Below are positions 48,311-56,440 of a DNA stretch of 64,000 bases, piece by piece. The position numbers were made by a program, and so were the translations under genes. Positions within the stretch are counted from its first letter, which is position 1. Each line of letters opens with the position of its first letter. Origin of the DNA: Skermanella stibiiresistens SB22 (GTDB taxonomy: Bacteria > Pseudomonadota > Alphaproteobacteria > Azospirillales > Azospirillaceae); the NCBI RefSeq assembly GCF_000576635.1, contig NZ_AVFL01000002.1, forward strand, positions 372,001 through 436,000, read 5' to 3'. The notes beneath the pieces are model-generated. The model was given only the letters and a program-made list of their open reading frames with translations, ran no database searches and was not told the DNA's origin.

Positions 48311-48576
48311 GGTCGCCTCCCCTACCTGCGGATGCTGAAACATCTCATCGCCGCGATGGGTTCAACCTATCCCGCGGTTTTGTCCATCATCAAGCTTATG
48401 CTGTCGCCGATGCCCCTCCGCCGGCCGCGACAGGGCGGATCCGTCAGCCATGCGGAAAGCGCGCGGCGGATGATGAAAGGGAGCAAAGCTCACCTTCTTG
48501 ATGCTTATCGCAGTGCAGCATAAGTCTGTTCACGGGAACACCAACCTGAATTTGTTCCCCTGAAACGAGGCAAGTG

Positions 48577-48789
48577 ATGACCACCTACGATTTTCTGATG
48601 CCCGCAGGGCGCACCAGCCTTCTCGACATGCTGCGCGGCCTGTTCACGCGGGCGCCGCATGACGATGGCTCGGAAGCCAGTGGCTACGACAAGGCCGAGC
48701 GGGAGTTGAACGCGATGACCGATCGCGAGTTGCGGGATCTCGGCCTCAGCCGCGGCGATATCCACCACGCCGTCCGCTTCGGACGCTAG
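48577..48789 (+). CDS. DUF1127 small protein A
   Basis: A 70-residue protein with the DUF1127 (YjiS-like) core ERELNAMTDRELRDLGLSRGDI at residues 45-66. DUF1127 proteins in alphaproteobacteria are often stress-induced and some bind RNA. A GTG directly precedes the chosen ATG. The leader has an inverted repeat GGGAAC (48534-48539) with GTTCCC (48554-48559), and a possible heat-shock-type promoter CTTGAT-16-CATAAG at 48497-48524. Confidence 0.82.
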   Translation: MTTYDFLMPAGRTSLLDMLRGLFTRAPHDDGSEASGYDKAERELNAMTDRELRDLGLSRGDIHHAVRFGR

Positions 48790-48808
48790 CTCACGAAACG
48801 GGACCGTT

Positions 48809-48830
48809 GAAACCACCACGGTTTCGTTTT
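48809..48830 (+). terminator. Terminator after DUF1127 gene A
   Basis: GAAACC (48809-48814) pairs with GGTTTC (48820-48825) around ACCAC and is followed by GTTTT. Confidence 0.65.
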
Positions 48831-48859
48831 ATCTTTCGAGGGTGGACGGCGGGGCGGCT

Positions 48860-49012
48860 ACCCCGGCGCCGGCTCCTGGTTAGAAGCTCGGGACGATGAG
48901 GGCTTAAAGCCCAAACGTCGTGAACCCAACCCGGAGAGAGAACCGATGTTTCGGCATCGTTCCACTCCCTCTGTCGCGAAGGCGGCCGGGCCAGCCTCGG
49001 CCGCTTTTCGCG
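48860..49012 (+). ncRNA. Candidate structured RNA, unassigned family
   Basis: Three successive stems lie in a 311-base stretch between convergent genes. First: CTCCTGGTT (48873-48881) with AACCCGGAG (48928-48936), one mismatch, enclosing ACGA/TCGT (48893/48918) and GGGC/GCCC (48900/48909). Second: AACCGATG (48941) with CATCGTT (48955), one bulge. Third: CGCGAA and GCGGCCG (48975-48988) with CGGCCGC and TTCGCG (48998-49012), with TTTT inside. It matches no RNA family I know. Strand is a guess. An overlapping 42-codon ORF (48946-49074) with GGAGAGAG upstream is the alternative reading. Confidence 0.35.
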
Positions 49013-49098
49013 AGCGGGACTGTCACAGACCAAATGAATTAATACAATCGAATGGGACAGTTGGTCCCGGATGACGGAGCGACAGCCGTTCCTTCTGG

Positions 49099-49509
49099 TC
49101 ACTTGCCCGTGTCGGCATGGCGATGCTTAGCGGTTTTCTTGGCGACATCGGTCGGTTGATCCGAGAATTGCTTTCCCTTCCGCGTATCGCTTCGCTTCTT
49201 GGCGGTGGTGCGCCGATACTCCTCCGGGCTGAGGGCTTCACGGGCCTCTTTGGGCAGATACCGTTCGCCGGTGTCGCCGCTCTTCTTTCCCGACTTGGTT
49301 CCCCAATCCTCTTCGGTCCACTTGTTTAGGCTGTTGTCCTTCTTCTTTCCGCCTTCGTACCCGCCGCCTTGGCGTTTGTACTCCTGTACGGCGAATTGGG
49401 CCTTGCGGGCCGACCACTGACCCGCATGGCCGCCCTTTTCGCCCTCGGTCACCTCCCGCTTGACCCGCTCCCATAGCTCCGGGTCGGTTCGACGTGCCGT
49501 GTTCGCCAT
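49099..49509 (-). CDS. Small basic hypothetical protein (DUF5872-like)
   Basis: A 136-residue Lys/Arg/Gly-rich soluble protein. Conserved-looking segments: WERVKREVTEGEKGGHAGQW, SARKAQFAVQEYKRQGGGY, NKWTEEDWGTKSGKK and ERYLPKEAREALSPEEY. This pattern occurs in short proteins of alphaproteobacteria and large DNA phages, which I recall as DUF5872. Function unknown. ATG 49509 gives MANTARRTD; the frame extends 13 codons upstream. Confidence 0.7.
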   Translation of the reverse strand: MANTARRTDPELWERVKREVTEGEKGGHAGQWSARKAQFAVQEYKRQGGGYEGGKKKDNSLNKWTEEDWGTKSGKKSGDTGERYLPKEAREALSPEEYRRTTAKKRSDTRKGKQFSDQPTDVAKKTAKHRHADTGK

Positions 49510-49526
49510 GCCCGCATCTCCGCTGT

Positions 49527-50063
49527 TCACGCCTCCTTGACGTCGCAATCAAGTCTAAGGCTGCCGGCGGTGTTGGCCACCGCCGAGAGGCAGATTTCCA
49601 TACGCGCGGGCGGGATGTTGACGGCGAAGCGGGTGACGTAGCGGTCGCCACCGGCCTCCTGGATCGTCTGGGCCTCCAGGCGGACGATGTTGGCGCCGTA
49701 TTCGCGGAAGACCTCGGCCATGCGGGCGATCAAGCCCAACTGATCGCCGCCGCTGAGTTCGATCGTGTGGGTGACGCGACCCTCGGGACCTGGGGTGGCC
49801 TCGAACTCATAGCCGGTCACTTCGACCCGCGCGTCCTCCAGTTCGGGCAGCGAGGCGAGGTCGCGTTCCAATTCGTCGAGCCCCAGATCGTCCGGCAACT
49901 CGCACACAGCGCTGAAATCGGCGCCTTGCCCCATCGCCGCGAATGTCGTGTCGCGCAGGTTGATGCCATGATCATAGAGGCGGCCGGCGATCGCCGATAC
50001 CAAGCCTACGCGGTCAGCCGCCAGGATCGATACCAAGGCCAGGATGGGCTTGTTGGAGGACAT
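49527..50063 (-). CDS. Double-ACT regulatory protein (GcvR-like)
   Basis: A 178-residue protein of two ACT domains (6-75 and 95-165), resembling the glycine cleavage regulator GcvR and the ligand part of PurU. Seen: ADRVGLVSAIAGRLYDHGINLRD and GGDQLGLIARMAEVFREYGANIVRL. Expected to bind an amino acid such as glycine and to act by protein contact. ATG 50063 has a GGAG-type site (GGGAG). The glycine cleavage genes are not in the window. Confidence 0.83.
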   Translation of the reverse strand: MSSNKPILALVSILAADRVGLVSAIAGRLYDHGINLRDTTFAAMGQGADFSAVCELPDDLGLDELERDLASLPELEDARVEVTGYEFEATPGPEGRVTHTIELSGGDQLGLIARMAEVFREYGANIVRLEAQTIQEAGGDRYVTRFAVNIPPARMEICLSAVANTAGSLRLDCDVKEA

Positions 50064-50457
50064 TCTAATCTCCCGTGATTCGGTTCGCCGTTCTAGGGCT
50101 TGTGGCTTGTCGACACCTGAACCTATATGCCGTCCGCCGGTTCCGTCAAATGGACGCGGAAAGTTCCCCCACGCGGGTGATTCCAAGGGCTGAATGTTGC
50201 ACCGCAGCGTCATCTTGAAACTGGTTAACGCACCGTTATCATTGACAAAATGGTCACACCACCCCAATCAATGCTGCTATGCAGCATAAACGCTGGCAAG
50301 CGTCATGGGTGAAACCTACCTTACTAAGCATCAGGCCGATCAAGAGCCATGCCCAGCCGGGGGGAAAGGCGCGCCACACAAGGATGCGACCATTGTCAAC
50401 CCCAGCTTTGGCGAGGAGATCGACCTCGCCGGCGCCACTCACGTCGGAGATCGAGTC
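50064..50457. other. Intergenic stretch upstream of DUF1127 gene B
   Basis: No gene is seen. It holds the palindrome ATGCTGC-TAT-GCAGCAT (50271-50287), whose right half extends to TGCAGCATAA, a 10-mer also found upstream of DUF1127 gene A. TTGACA at 50242-50247 and CTTGAA near 50214 are possible -35 elements. The coding frame of gene B stays open back to 50305 but carries no DUF1127 similarity there. Confidence 0.45.
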
Positions 50458-50697
50458 ATGAACTTCATTAAGCAGTTGGGTCGGATCTGGAGCCAGTACC
50501 GCGAGTTTCGTTCGACGTATTCGGAACTGTCGCAGCTCTCCGACACCGACCTGAAGGACATGGGCCTGTATCGTGGCGACATCGTCCGCATCGCCTATGG
50601 CGAAGCCGAGAACAGCGTGAAATTGGGAAAGCCCGCCAATACCCAGCGCGGCCCCAAGTCCACCGGAACCTTCGGCGCCCTACGCGAAAGCCACTGA
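50458..50697 (+). CDS. DUF1127 small protein B
   Basis: A 79-residue protein: WSQYREFRSTYSELSQLSDTDLKDMGLYRGDI covers the typical core at about 11-42, followed by a 37-residue polar tail. ATG 50458 is chosen because it begins the family N-terminus; an upstream ATG at 50305 would add 51 non-conserved residues. First of three DUF1127 genes within 1.2 kb on this strand. Confidence 0.82.
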   Translation: MNFIKQLGRIWSQYREFRSTYSELSQLSDTDLKDMGLYRGDIVRIAYGEAENSVKLGKPANTQRGPKSTGTFGALRESH

Positions 50698-50806
50698 TAC
50701 GACCCCACCACCACACCCTGGTGTCATGGGTGTTCGTCATGAAGAACAGCAAAGTATCGATTCTCTGGGAGCGAGGCGCCGTCCATACCTGATAAGGAAC
50801 GGCACT

Positions 50807-51097
50807 ATGCTTAACATGAACGTGACCCAACCCTCTTTCGCCGGCTTTTTCCATTCGGTGAGCCAGCACTGCGCCGAGGGTTTCGCCAACTGGCGCCACC
50901 GCGCCGCGGCTCGTCGCGAGGAACGCCGCGCGCGGGCCGAGTTCGACGCGCTGTCGCCACGCGACCTTCAGGAAATCGATGTCACCCGTGGCAATCTCGC
51001 CTGGAGTTCCGAGGCGCTTGAAGGCCGTAACGGTATCAGCGTCGGCGCTGGCGGGCTGAACAGCCTGGGTGCCTTGCGCGGCAACTTCGGCAACTGA
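50807..51097 (+). CDS. DUF1127 small protein C (divergent)
   Basis: A 96-residue protein with an arginine-rich helix (RHRAAARREERRARAEFDAL, about 33-52) followed by LSPRDLQEIDVTRGNLAW, a weaker DUF1127 core with Asp/Glu-Ile-Asp in place of DIGL. AAGGAAC precedes ATG. The basic helix is compatible with RNA binding. The tail is Gly/Asn-rich. Confidence 0.72.
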   Translation: MLNMNVTQPSFAGFFHSVSQHCAEGFANWRHRAAARREERRARAEFDALSPRDLQEIDVTRGNLAWSSEALEGRNGISVGAGGLNSLGALRGNFGN

Positions 51098-51108
51098 GTT
51101 TCCAAGTC

Positions 51109-51129
51109 CCGGAGCCATCATGGCTTCGG
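51109..51129 (+). terminator. Hairpin after DUF1127 gene C
   Basis: CCGGAGCCAT (51109-51118) pairs with ATGGCTTCGG (51120-51129), including one G-T pair; no T-run follows. Confidence 0.5.
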
Positions 51130-51207
51130 CGACGGTGTCCGCGAGATGAGCGCCAAAGAACAACACTGGGAGAGAAGCGCTGCCATCACCGTTTTGGGAG
51201 CGACCGA

Positions 51208-51597
51208 ATGACCGCCTATCCAAACTCTTATGAGATGATCCAGCCGACGATTTCCGGGTTCTCGGGAGTCCGTGCCAAGTCCGCCCGGACGTCCTTCGCC
51301 GGGACCATCGTCGCCAAGGTTTCCATGTTCCTGAACCAGTATTGGGGCGCCTATCAGACGAAGGCGCAGCTGGGTCGGTTGAGCGATCGGTCCTTGAGCG
51401 ACATCGGGATCGAGCGCGACAAGATCGACGCCGTCGCGAACCGCCGGTATTCCGGCGATCTGGTTCGCCACTCGGACCTCGGCACCTTGCTCGCGATGAG
51501 CGACGAGGATCTGGCCGATATCGGCGTCAGCCGGGGCGACCTCGAGGAATTCAAGGCGGGCCGCGTCAAGTTCGTCCGCCGTCGTCTCGCGGCCTGA
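51208..51597 (+). CDS. DUF1127-type protein D with two core motifs
   Basis: A 129-residue protein containing two copies of the DUF1127 core: LGRLSDRSLSDIGIERDKID (about 55-74) and LLAMSDEDLADIGVSRGDLE (about 93-112). The N-terminal 45 residues are unrelated to the family. This duplicated layout is unusual, since DUF1127 proteins normally have one core and fewer than 80 residues. A possible 28-codon membrane peptide gene follows 11 bases later. Confidence 0.78.
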   Translation: MTAYPNSYEMIQPTISGFSGVRAKSARTSFAGTIVAKVSMFLNQYWGAYQTKAQLGRLSDRSLSDIGIERDKIDAVANRRYSGDLVRHSDLGTLLAMSDEDLADIGVSRGDLEEFKAGRVKFVRRRLAA

Positions 51598-51608
51598 GGG
51601 TCGCGCCG

Positions 51609-51695
51609 ATGACCAACTCCGCCCTCGAGACCGAGATCCTGCTCCGGGCGATCATCTGCCTGGTCATGCTCAATGTCGGTTTCCTGTTCGCCTGA
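51609..51695 (+). CDS. Possible 28-residue membrane peptide
   Basis: ATG at 51609 after a GAGGG site opens 28 codons with acidic/polar residues 1-9 and one hydrophobic helix (LLRAIICLVMLNVGFLFA). It ends 29 bases before a strong terminator, so it is transcribed with DUF1127 gene D if that terminator is used. No homologue is known to me; it could be a chance ORF. Confidence 0.4.
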   Translation: MTNSALETEILLRAIICLVMLNVGFLFA

Positions 51696-51723
51696 GCGAG
51701 CAGGAACACCGCCGAACCCAAAA

Positions 51724-51754
51724 GGGGGAGCGCCGCTGACGCCGGCGCTCCCCC
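51724..51754 (+). terminator. Terminator of the DUF1127 D transcript
   Basis: A 12-bp perfect stem (51724-51735 with 51743-51754) around CTGACGC; GC-rich with no T-run. It lies between convergent genes. Confidence 0.7.
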
Positions 51755-51792
51755 TATTCGCGTTCGGCCACTCCTCCGTGCCGGCCCGCCGA

Positions 51793-52107
51793 TCAGGCCT
51801 TGGCCGCCCGCTTGCGGCGCCACTCGACCCAGCGGCGCTCGATGCGGATCATCGCCCTGCTGGTTGGGCGCTTGAGGAAGGGAATGTCCTGCGCCAGCAG
51901 CAGCAGGCCCAGCGGCAGCATCCAGATGCCGAGGATCGGCAGGAAACTGAAGATGCCGCCGATCACCAAGAGAATGCCAACGGGGATTCGGACCCACGTA
52001 GCCCGCGGATCGCGCAGCCAGCGTAGGACACGGGCCGCCTTCGCAGGCAACTGGCGCTCGAGGCGCTCAAAACGGCGATCCAGCCTGCGGTCGTCAATAT
52101 GTGTCAT
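51793..52107 (-). CDS. Small two-span membrane protein
   Basis: A 104-residue inner-membrane protein: a basic N-terminal helix (1-38), two hydrophobic segments (about 40-57 and 60-76: IPVGILLVIGGIFSFLP, then ILGIWMLPLGLLLLA), and a basic C-terminus. This pattern is familiar from conserved hypothetical proteins of alphaproteobacteria; no function known. Divergent from the ECF sigma gene. Confidence 0.78.
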   Translation of the reverse strand: MTHIDDRRLDRRFERLERQLPAKAARVLRWLRDPRATWVRIPVGILLVIGGIFSFLPILGIWMLPLGLLLLAQDIPFLKRPTSRAMIRIERRWVEWRRKRAAKA

Positions 52108-52239
52108 GCTGCCAATCTAAGATGCTGCCGACCGTTTTCAAAGGAGCCTTGTGGAGGCGCGCAGCCGCCATCGGAATTTTCCGGATTTTTCACGGCTCGG
52201 GAATAAATCGTCGCGTCGCGCGAATATGTGCGGAACGAG

Positions 52240-52758
52240 ATGATGACCATGCACCCGCTGCTCAAAGACCACATGCTGCCGCTCCGCCGTTACGCCCTGG
52301 CGCTGACCGGCAAATCAGACCAGTCCGACGACTTGGTCCAGGAAACGCTCGCCCGCGCGATCGAGGGCGCTGCCTCGTGGGACCCGCGCCGGGACCTGCG
52401 GAAATGGCTGTTCGGCATCATGCGCAACACCCACGCGTCGCTCTCGCGCCGCCGAGCCTTGGAAGGCGAGGTCGCGGGGGAACTGGCGTCGCTGTCCGAC
52501 GGCAGCGCGCCGGCTTCCCAGTTCTCCCGCGTCCACTTCAGCGAGACCATCGCGTCGCTGATGCGGCTCCCGGACGAGCAGCGCGAGGTCATGGTCCTGA
52601 TCGCCGTCGAAAGCTTCAGCTACAAGGACGCCGCCGAACTGCTGGGCGTGCCGGTCGGCACTGTGATGTCACGGGTGGCCAGGGCGCGCGAGGCCCTGAG
52701 ATCCGCGTCCACGCCGCCCGCGGCCGATGACAAACCAGTCCTGCGTCTGGTGAGGTGA
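52240..52758 (+). CDS. ECF-type RNA polymerase sigma factor
   Basis: A 172-residue extracytoplasmic-function sigma factor. Region 2 (about 10-75) has LRRYALALTGKSDQSDDLVQETL; region 4 (about 110-160) has LPDEQREVMVLIAVE, YKDAAELLGVPVGTVMSRVARAREAL. Start within MMTMHP is uncertain; a GTG four codons upstream is possible. A palindrome CGGAA-TT-TTCCG lies about 60 bases upstream. Paired with the anti-sigma gene three bases downstream. Confidence 0.9.
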   Translation: MMTMHPLLKDHMLPLRRYALALTGKSDQSDDLVQETLARAIEGAASWDPRRDLRKWLFGIMRNTHASLSRRRALEGEVAGELASLSDGSAPASQFSRVHFSETIASLMRLPDEQREVMVLIAVESFSYKDAAELLGVPVGTVMSRVARAREALRSASTPPAADDKPVLRLVR

Positions 52759-52761
52759 ACC

Positions 52762-53514
52762 ATGACCGAACCAATCTGCGAATTCGACCTGATGGCCTAT
52801 GTCGACGATCAACTCGACGCCCAGCGCCGCATCGAGGTCGAGGAGCACCTGTCGCGCAATCCCCAACTCGCGGCGCAGGTCATGGACGACCTATGCCGGC
52901 GCGACGAGCTTCGGCTGGTCTTGACCGAGGTCGCCGCCGAGGCTCCCCTGGACCGGGTGATCCTTCCGGTCGAACGGCTCGGTAGGCGTCTCAGCCTGAG
53001 GATGGCGCTCCATCGAAGCCGACGGGCCATCGCCGCGTCGGTCCTGATAGGAGCCGGCTGGCTGGCCCACGCGACCTTCGGCGGTCTGGGAGCCGATCCG
53101 GCCTCCGCGGCGCACATTCCGCCGGCTTTCGCCGGCGAGGCCGTGGAAGCTCATCGGCTGGCGCTGGTGGAGGATGCCGATCCTTCGATCAAGTCCGGGC
53201 CCAAGACGGCCGATATCGCAAACAGCGTCTCGATACCGATGCCACATCTGCCGGACAGGTTCGCGCCGGTGACCTCGCACGTGGTGCCCTTGACCAAAGG
53301 CAGCGCCGTCCAGGTGCTGTTCCACGCGAAAGGCGGCGAGCCCCTGACGCTGTTCGCCGCCGAGACGGATAGCTTCATCATCGCGCCGCCCAGCGCCGAC
53401 GAGGTCAACGGCGTCACCGTCGTCTACTGGCAGTCCGGTTGGTACGCCTATGTCCTGGGAGGTTCCCGTGACCGCGAAGACCTCCTGACGCTGGCCGGCC
53501 AGATCATCCGCTAA
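52762..53514 (+). CDS. Anti-sigma factor, single-span membrane protein
   Basis: A 250-residue protein with an N-terminal anti-sigma domain (1-50: FDLMAYVDDQLDAQRRIEVEEHL, without the zinc His-Cys-Cys set of ZAS proteins), a weak span near 92-108 and a periplasmic domain of about 140 residues. It follows the sigma gene by three bases, the usual order for cognate pairs. The signal sensed is unknown. Confidence 0.83.
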   Translation: MTEPICEFDLMAYVDDQLDAQRRIEVEEHLSRNPQLAAQVMDDLCRRDELRLVLTEVAAEAPLDRVILPVERLGRRLSLRMALHRSRRAIAASVLIGAGWLAHATFGGLGADPASAAHIPPAFAGEAVEAHRLALVEDADPSIKSGPKTADIANSVSIPMPHLPDRFAPVTSHVVPLTKGSAVQVLFHAKGGEPLTLFAAETDSFIIAPPSADEVNGVTVVYWQSGWYAYVLGGSRDREDLLTLAGQIIR

Positions 53515-53561
53515 CCCATCCATACCCAACTTCCCAAGACAATCGAGCTCAGGGAGCCACC

Positions 53562-54284
53562 ATGTTCAACCAGTATCCCAACCAGCAGGGCGCCTTCGGC
53601 CGCGCGGTCGACGGCGCCGCGTTCGACGAGGGCCTGCGCAAGCACATGCTGCGGGTCTACAACTTCATGATGGCCGGCCTCGCCATCACCGGCTTCATCG
53701 CCTTCTTCGTGGCGAGCACCCCGGCGCTCTACGTGCCGATCTTCACCACGCCGCTCAAGTGGGTGGTGATGCTGGCGCCGCTGGCCTTCATCTTCGTGCT
53801 GTCCTGGCGCTTCGACCGGATGTCGTCGTCGGCGCTCCAGATGACCTTCTGGGCCTTCTGCGCCGTCATGGGCGTCTCGATGGCCTCGATCTTCCTGGTC
53901 TTCACCGGTGCCAGCGTCGCCCGGGTCTTCTTCATCACCTCGGCGATGTTCGCGGCCACCAGCCTGTGGGGTTACACGACCAAGACCGACCTGACGAAGA
54001 TGGGCTCGTTCTTGATCATGGGCCTGATCGGCATCGTCATCGCCGGCATCGTCAACATCTTCATCGGGTCGAGCGCGCTCCAGTTCGCGATCTCGGTGAT
54101 CGGCGTCGTCGTCTTCACGGGCCTGACCGCCTATGACACGCAGAACATCAAGCAGAGCTACGCCGAGCACTATGGTCACGAGGCCAACTCCAAGATGGCC
54201 GTGATGGGCGCCCTCAGCCTCTACCTGAACTTCATCAACCTGTTCCAGATGCTGCTGCAGCTCACCGGGCAGCGCGAGGAATAA
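53562..54284 (+). CDS. Bax inhibitor-1/YccA-family membrane protein
   Basis: A 240-residue protein with seven predicted spans and the family signature FTGLTAYDTQNIKQ near residue 190, ending ALSLYLNFINLFQMLL. Members (UPF0005) may conduct calcium or protons, or regulate FtsH. GGGAG precedes ATG. Confidence 0.92.
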   Translation: MFNQYPNQQGAFGRAVDGAAFDEGLRKHMLRVYNFMMAGLAITGFIAFFVASTPALYVPIFTTPLKWVVMLAPLAFIFVLSWRFDRMSSSALQMTFWAFCAVMGVSMASIFLVFTGASVARVFFITSAMFAATSLWGYTTKTDLTKMGSFLIMGLIGIVIAGIVNIFIGSSALQFAISVIGVVVFTGLTAYDTQNIKQSYAEHYGHEANSKMAVMGALSLYLNFINLFQMLLQLTGQREE

Positions 54285-54330
54285 GGCCGACCGCACCAGT
54301 CACCCTGACATCACTCCAAACGGGATCATC

Positions 54331-54933
54331 ATGGACCAGAACGAACGCCAGATCATCGATGAGCTTTTTGGCAAGCTCCGTCAGGCTGAGACACAGTCCG
54401 GCCCCCGCGACGCGCAGGCCGAGTCGTTTATCCGCGAGCAGGTCGCCCGCCAGCCGGCGGCGCCCTACCTGATGGCCCAAGCGATCGTCATCCAGGAACA
54501 GGCCCTGGCGGCTTCCCAGGCGCGCATCCAGCAACTGGAACAGGAGGCGCAAGAGCGTCCGGCCGCCGCCGCCGGTGGCGGCGGGCTGTTCGGCAGCCTG
54601 TTCGGTGGTGGCGCGCAGCGCCAACCGGCCGCCGCCCCACGCGGCAACTCGCCCTGGGGTCAAGCCGCCCAAACGCCTCCCGGCGATCCGCGCGTCGCGG
54701 CCTATGCCGATCCCCGCAACCAGCAGCGCCAGGGTGGAGGCTTCATGGCCGGCGCCATGCAGACCGCCATGGGCGTCGCCGGCGGCATGCTGATCGGCAA
54801 CGCGCTCGGCAGCATGTTCTCGGGCGGCGAGGCGATGGCGGAAGACGCCGTCGGCGCCGTCGAGGAGCAGATCCCCGAGGAGATCGCTCCCGACGACGGT
54901 GGCGACTTCTTCGGCGGTGACGAGGAATTCTGA
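54331..54933 (+). CDS. DUF2076 protein
   Basis: A 200-residue protein: helical N-terminus (ERQIIDELFGKLRQAETQSG, then AEAFI-like and VIQEQALAASQARIQQLEQE coiled coil to about 75), a Gly/Pro/Ala-rich middle, a glycine-rich hydrophobic segment (about 135-165) and a very acidic tail ending DEEF. This is the DUF2076 layout, thought to be periplasmic or membrane-associated; function unknown. Confidence 0.85.
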   Translation: MDQNERQIIDELFGKLRQAETQSGPRDAQAESFIREQVARQPAAPYLMAQAIVIQEQALAASQARIQQLEQEAQERPAAAAGGGGLFGSLFGGGAQRQPAAAPRGNSPWGQAAQTPPGDPRVAAYADPRNQQRQGGGFMAGAMQTAMGVAGGMLIGNALGSMFSGGEAMAEDAVGAVEEQIPEEIAPDDGGDFFGGDEEF

Positions 54934-55030
54934 CGGTTCCATAACCGTCCGAGCTGAGGCACTCTCCGTCCGGGGGCGTGGACATCCTGTCCGCGCCCCC
55001 GGATCGTTTCAGCCCTCGAGGATCACGGGT

Positions 55031-56440
55031 TTGTCGTTCAAGCTCCGTTTCGTGGCTCTGTTCTCGTCGTTGCTGGTCCTGTCGCTGCTGGCGGCGGGCG
55101 GCGCCATGGTCGCGAATGCCCGTTCGGCGGTCGAGACCGAGGTGGCGGCCGGGATGGAACTGGCGACGGCGCTGGTGATCCAGACCCTGGCGGGAGCGTC
55201 GGGCCAGAAATCGGCGGCAGACGCGATCAGCTCGGCGGTCGCGATGGTGCCCTTGCGCCATGTCAGGATCGCCGTGGCGGCCGACGGTGCCGCCGCCTCC
55301 ATGCCGGCCCTGGTCGCGACCCGCGTGCCCGGCTGGTTCCTGGACCTGCTGGCTCCCGAACACAAGCAGCAGGAGATCAGGATGCGGCTGGCCGACGGAG
55401 CGCCCGCCCGGGTCCTTGTGGTCGCCGCCCCCGAGGACGAGGTTGCCGAGGTCTGGTCCGACCTTTCCGATCTGGCGATGGTCCTGGCCGTGGTCTCGGT
55501 GCTCGCGGTCGCCCTGTCCTGGGTCGCGATCGACCGGGCGCTACGGCCCCTGACGCGTCTGTCGGGTGCCTTGGAGCGGCTGGGACGCCGGGATTACCAA
55601 GTCAGCCTGGAGCCCATCCGCATCCGCGAGCTGAGGAACATCGGCGATACCGTCAACGCCTTGGCGGCCGGCCTTCGGCTGGCCGAGGAGAGGAACGGCG
55701 AACTGGGCCGAAAGCTGATCGCGGTACAAGAGGCCGAGAGGCGGCGGGTCGCCGGTGAGATCCATGACGAGCTTGGGCCCTGCCTGTTCGGACTGAGGGT
55801 CGAGATCCGCTCCCTCGACAAGCTCGCGCGGGACCTTCCCGCCGCGACAGCCACCACCGTCGAGGAGCGGTGCGAGACGATGCTGGAACTGACCGACGCG
55901 GTCCAGCGCATGAGCCGGCGCTTGCTCGACCAGCTCCGCCCCATGGCGCTCGAACACCTGCCGCTCTCCGCGGTGCTGGCCGACATGATGGTCAGGTGGC
56001 GCCGCACCGTGCCGGGCATCGACTGGCGGCTCTCGTTGCCGGACGAGGCCGCCAGGGCGATCGACGACTTGGACGACACCGCGTCGGTGACCCTCTATCG
56101 TGTCGTGCAGGAAAGCATGATGAACGTGGCGCGACACGCCGGCGCCACCCGCGCCGAGGTGGAGATCCGATCCGTGGTAGACACGGCCTCAGGGTCATCC
56201 ATCGACTTCGGCATACGCGACGACGGGCGTGGCTTGGCGTCCGGTGGTCCGGCCGGGATGGGAATCCACGCCATGTCCGACCAGATCGCGGCGCTCGGTG
56301 GCTCGATCGCCATCCTGTCCCCGCCGGAGGGTGGCGTCGTCGTCCGGGGAATGATCCCGTTCGTCCGGTCCGATGTCTCCCCCGACGCGGTGGGCCAGCG
56401 ATCCACGGAGCTTTTTGAGGAGCGGAAACATGGTGGATGA
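55031..56440 (+). CDS. NarX/MoxY-type sensor histidine kinase
   Basis: A 469-residue kinase: span 8-30, a sensor of about 110 residues, span near 150-170, HAMP, HisKA_3 with His245 in AGEIHDELGPC, and a HATPase with N-box RVVQESMMNVARHA and G-box DDGRGL. The TTG at 55031 has GAGG upstream and gives the expected N-terminus; the frame continues upstream into the DUF2076 gene. Its 3' end overlaps the response regulator by 11 bases, so they form a pair. Confidence 0.88.
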   Translation: MSFKLRFVALFSSLLVLSLLAAGGAMVANARSAVETEVAAGMELATALVIQTLAGASGQKSAADAISSAVAMVPLRHVRIAVAADGAAASMPALVATRVPGWFLDLLAPEHKQQEIRMRLADGAPARVLVVAAPEDEVAEVWSDLSDLAMVLAVVSVLAVALSWVAIDRALRPLTRLSGALERLGRRDYQVSLEPIRIRELRNIGDTVNALAAGLRLAEERNGELGRKLIAVQEAERRRVAGEIHDELGPCLFGLRVEIRSLDKLARDLPAATATTVEERCETMLELTDAVQRMSRRLLDQLRPMALEHLPLSAVLADMMVRWRRTVPGIDWRLSLPDEAARAIDDLDDTASVTLYRVVQESMMNVARHAGATRAEVEIRSVVDTASGSSIDFGIRDDGRGLASGGPAGMGIHAMSDQIAALGGSIAILSPPEGGVVVRGMIPFVRSDVSPDAVGQRSTELFEERKHGG

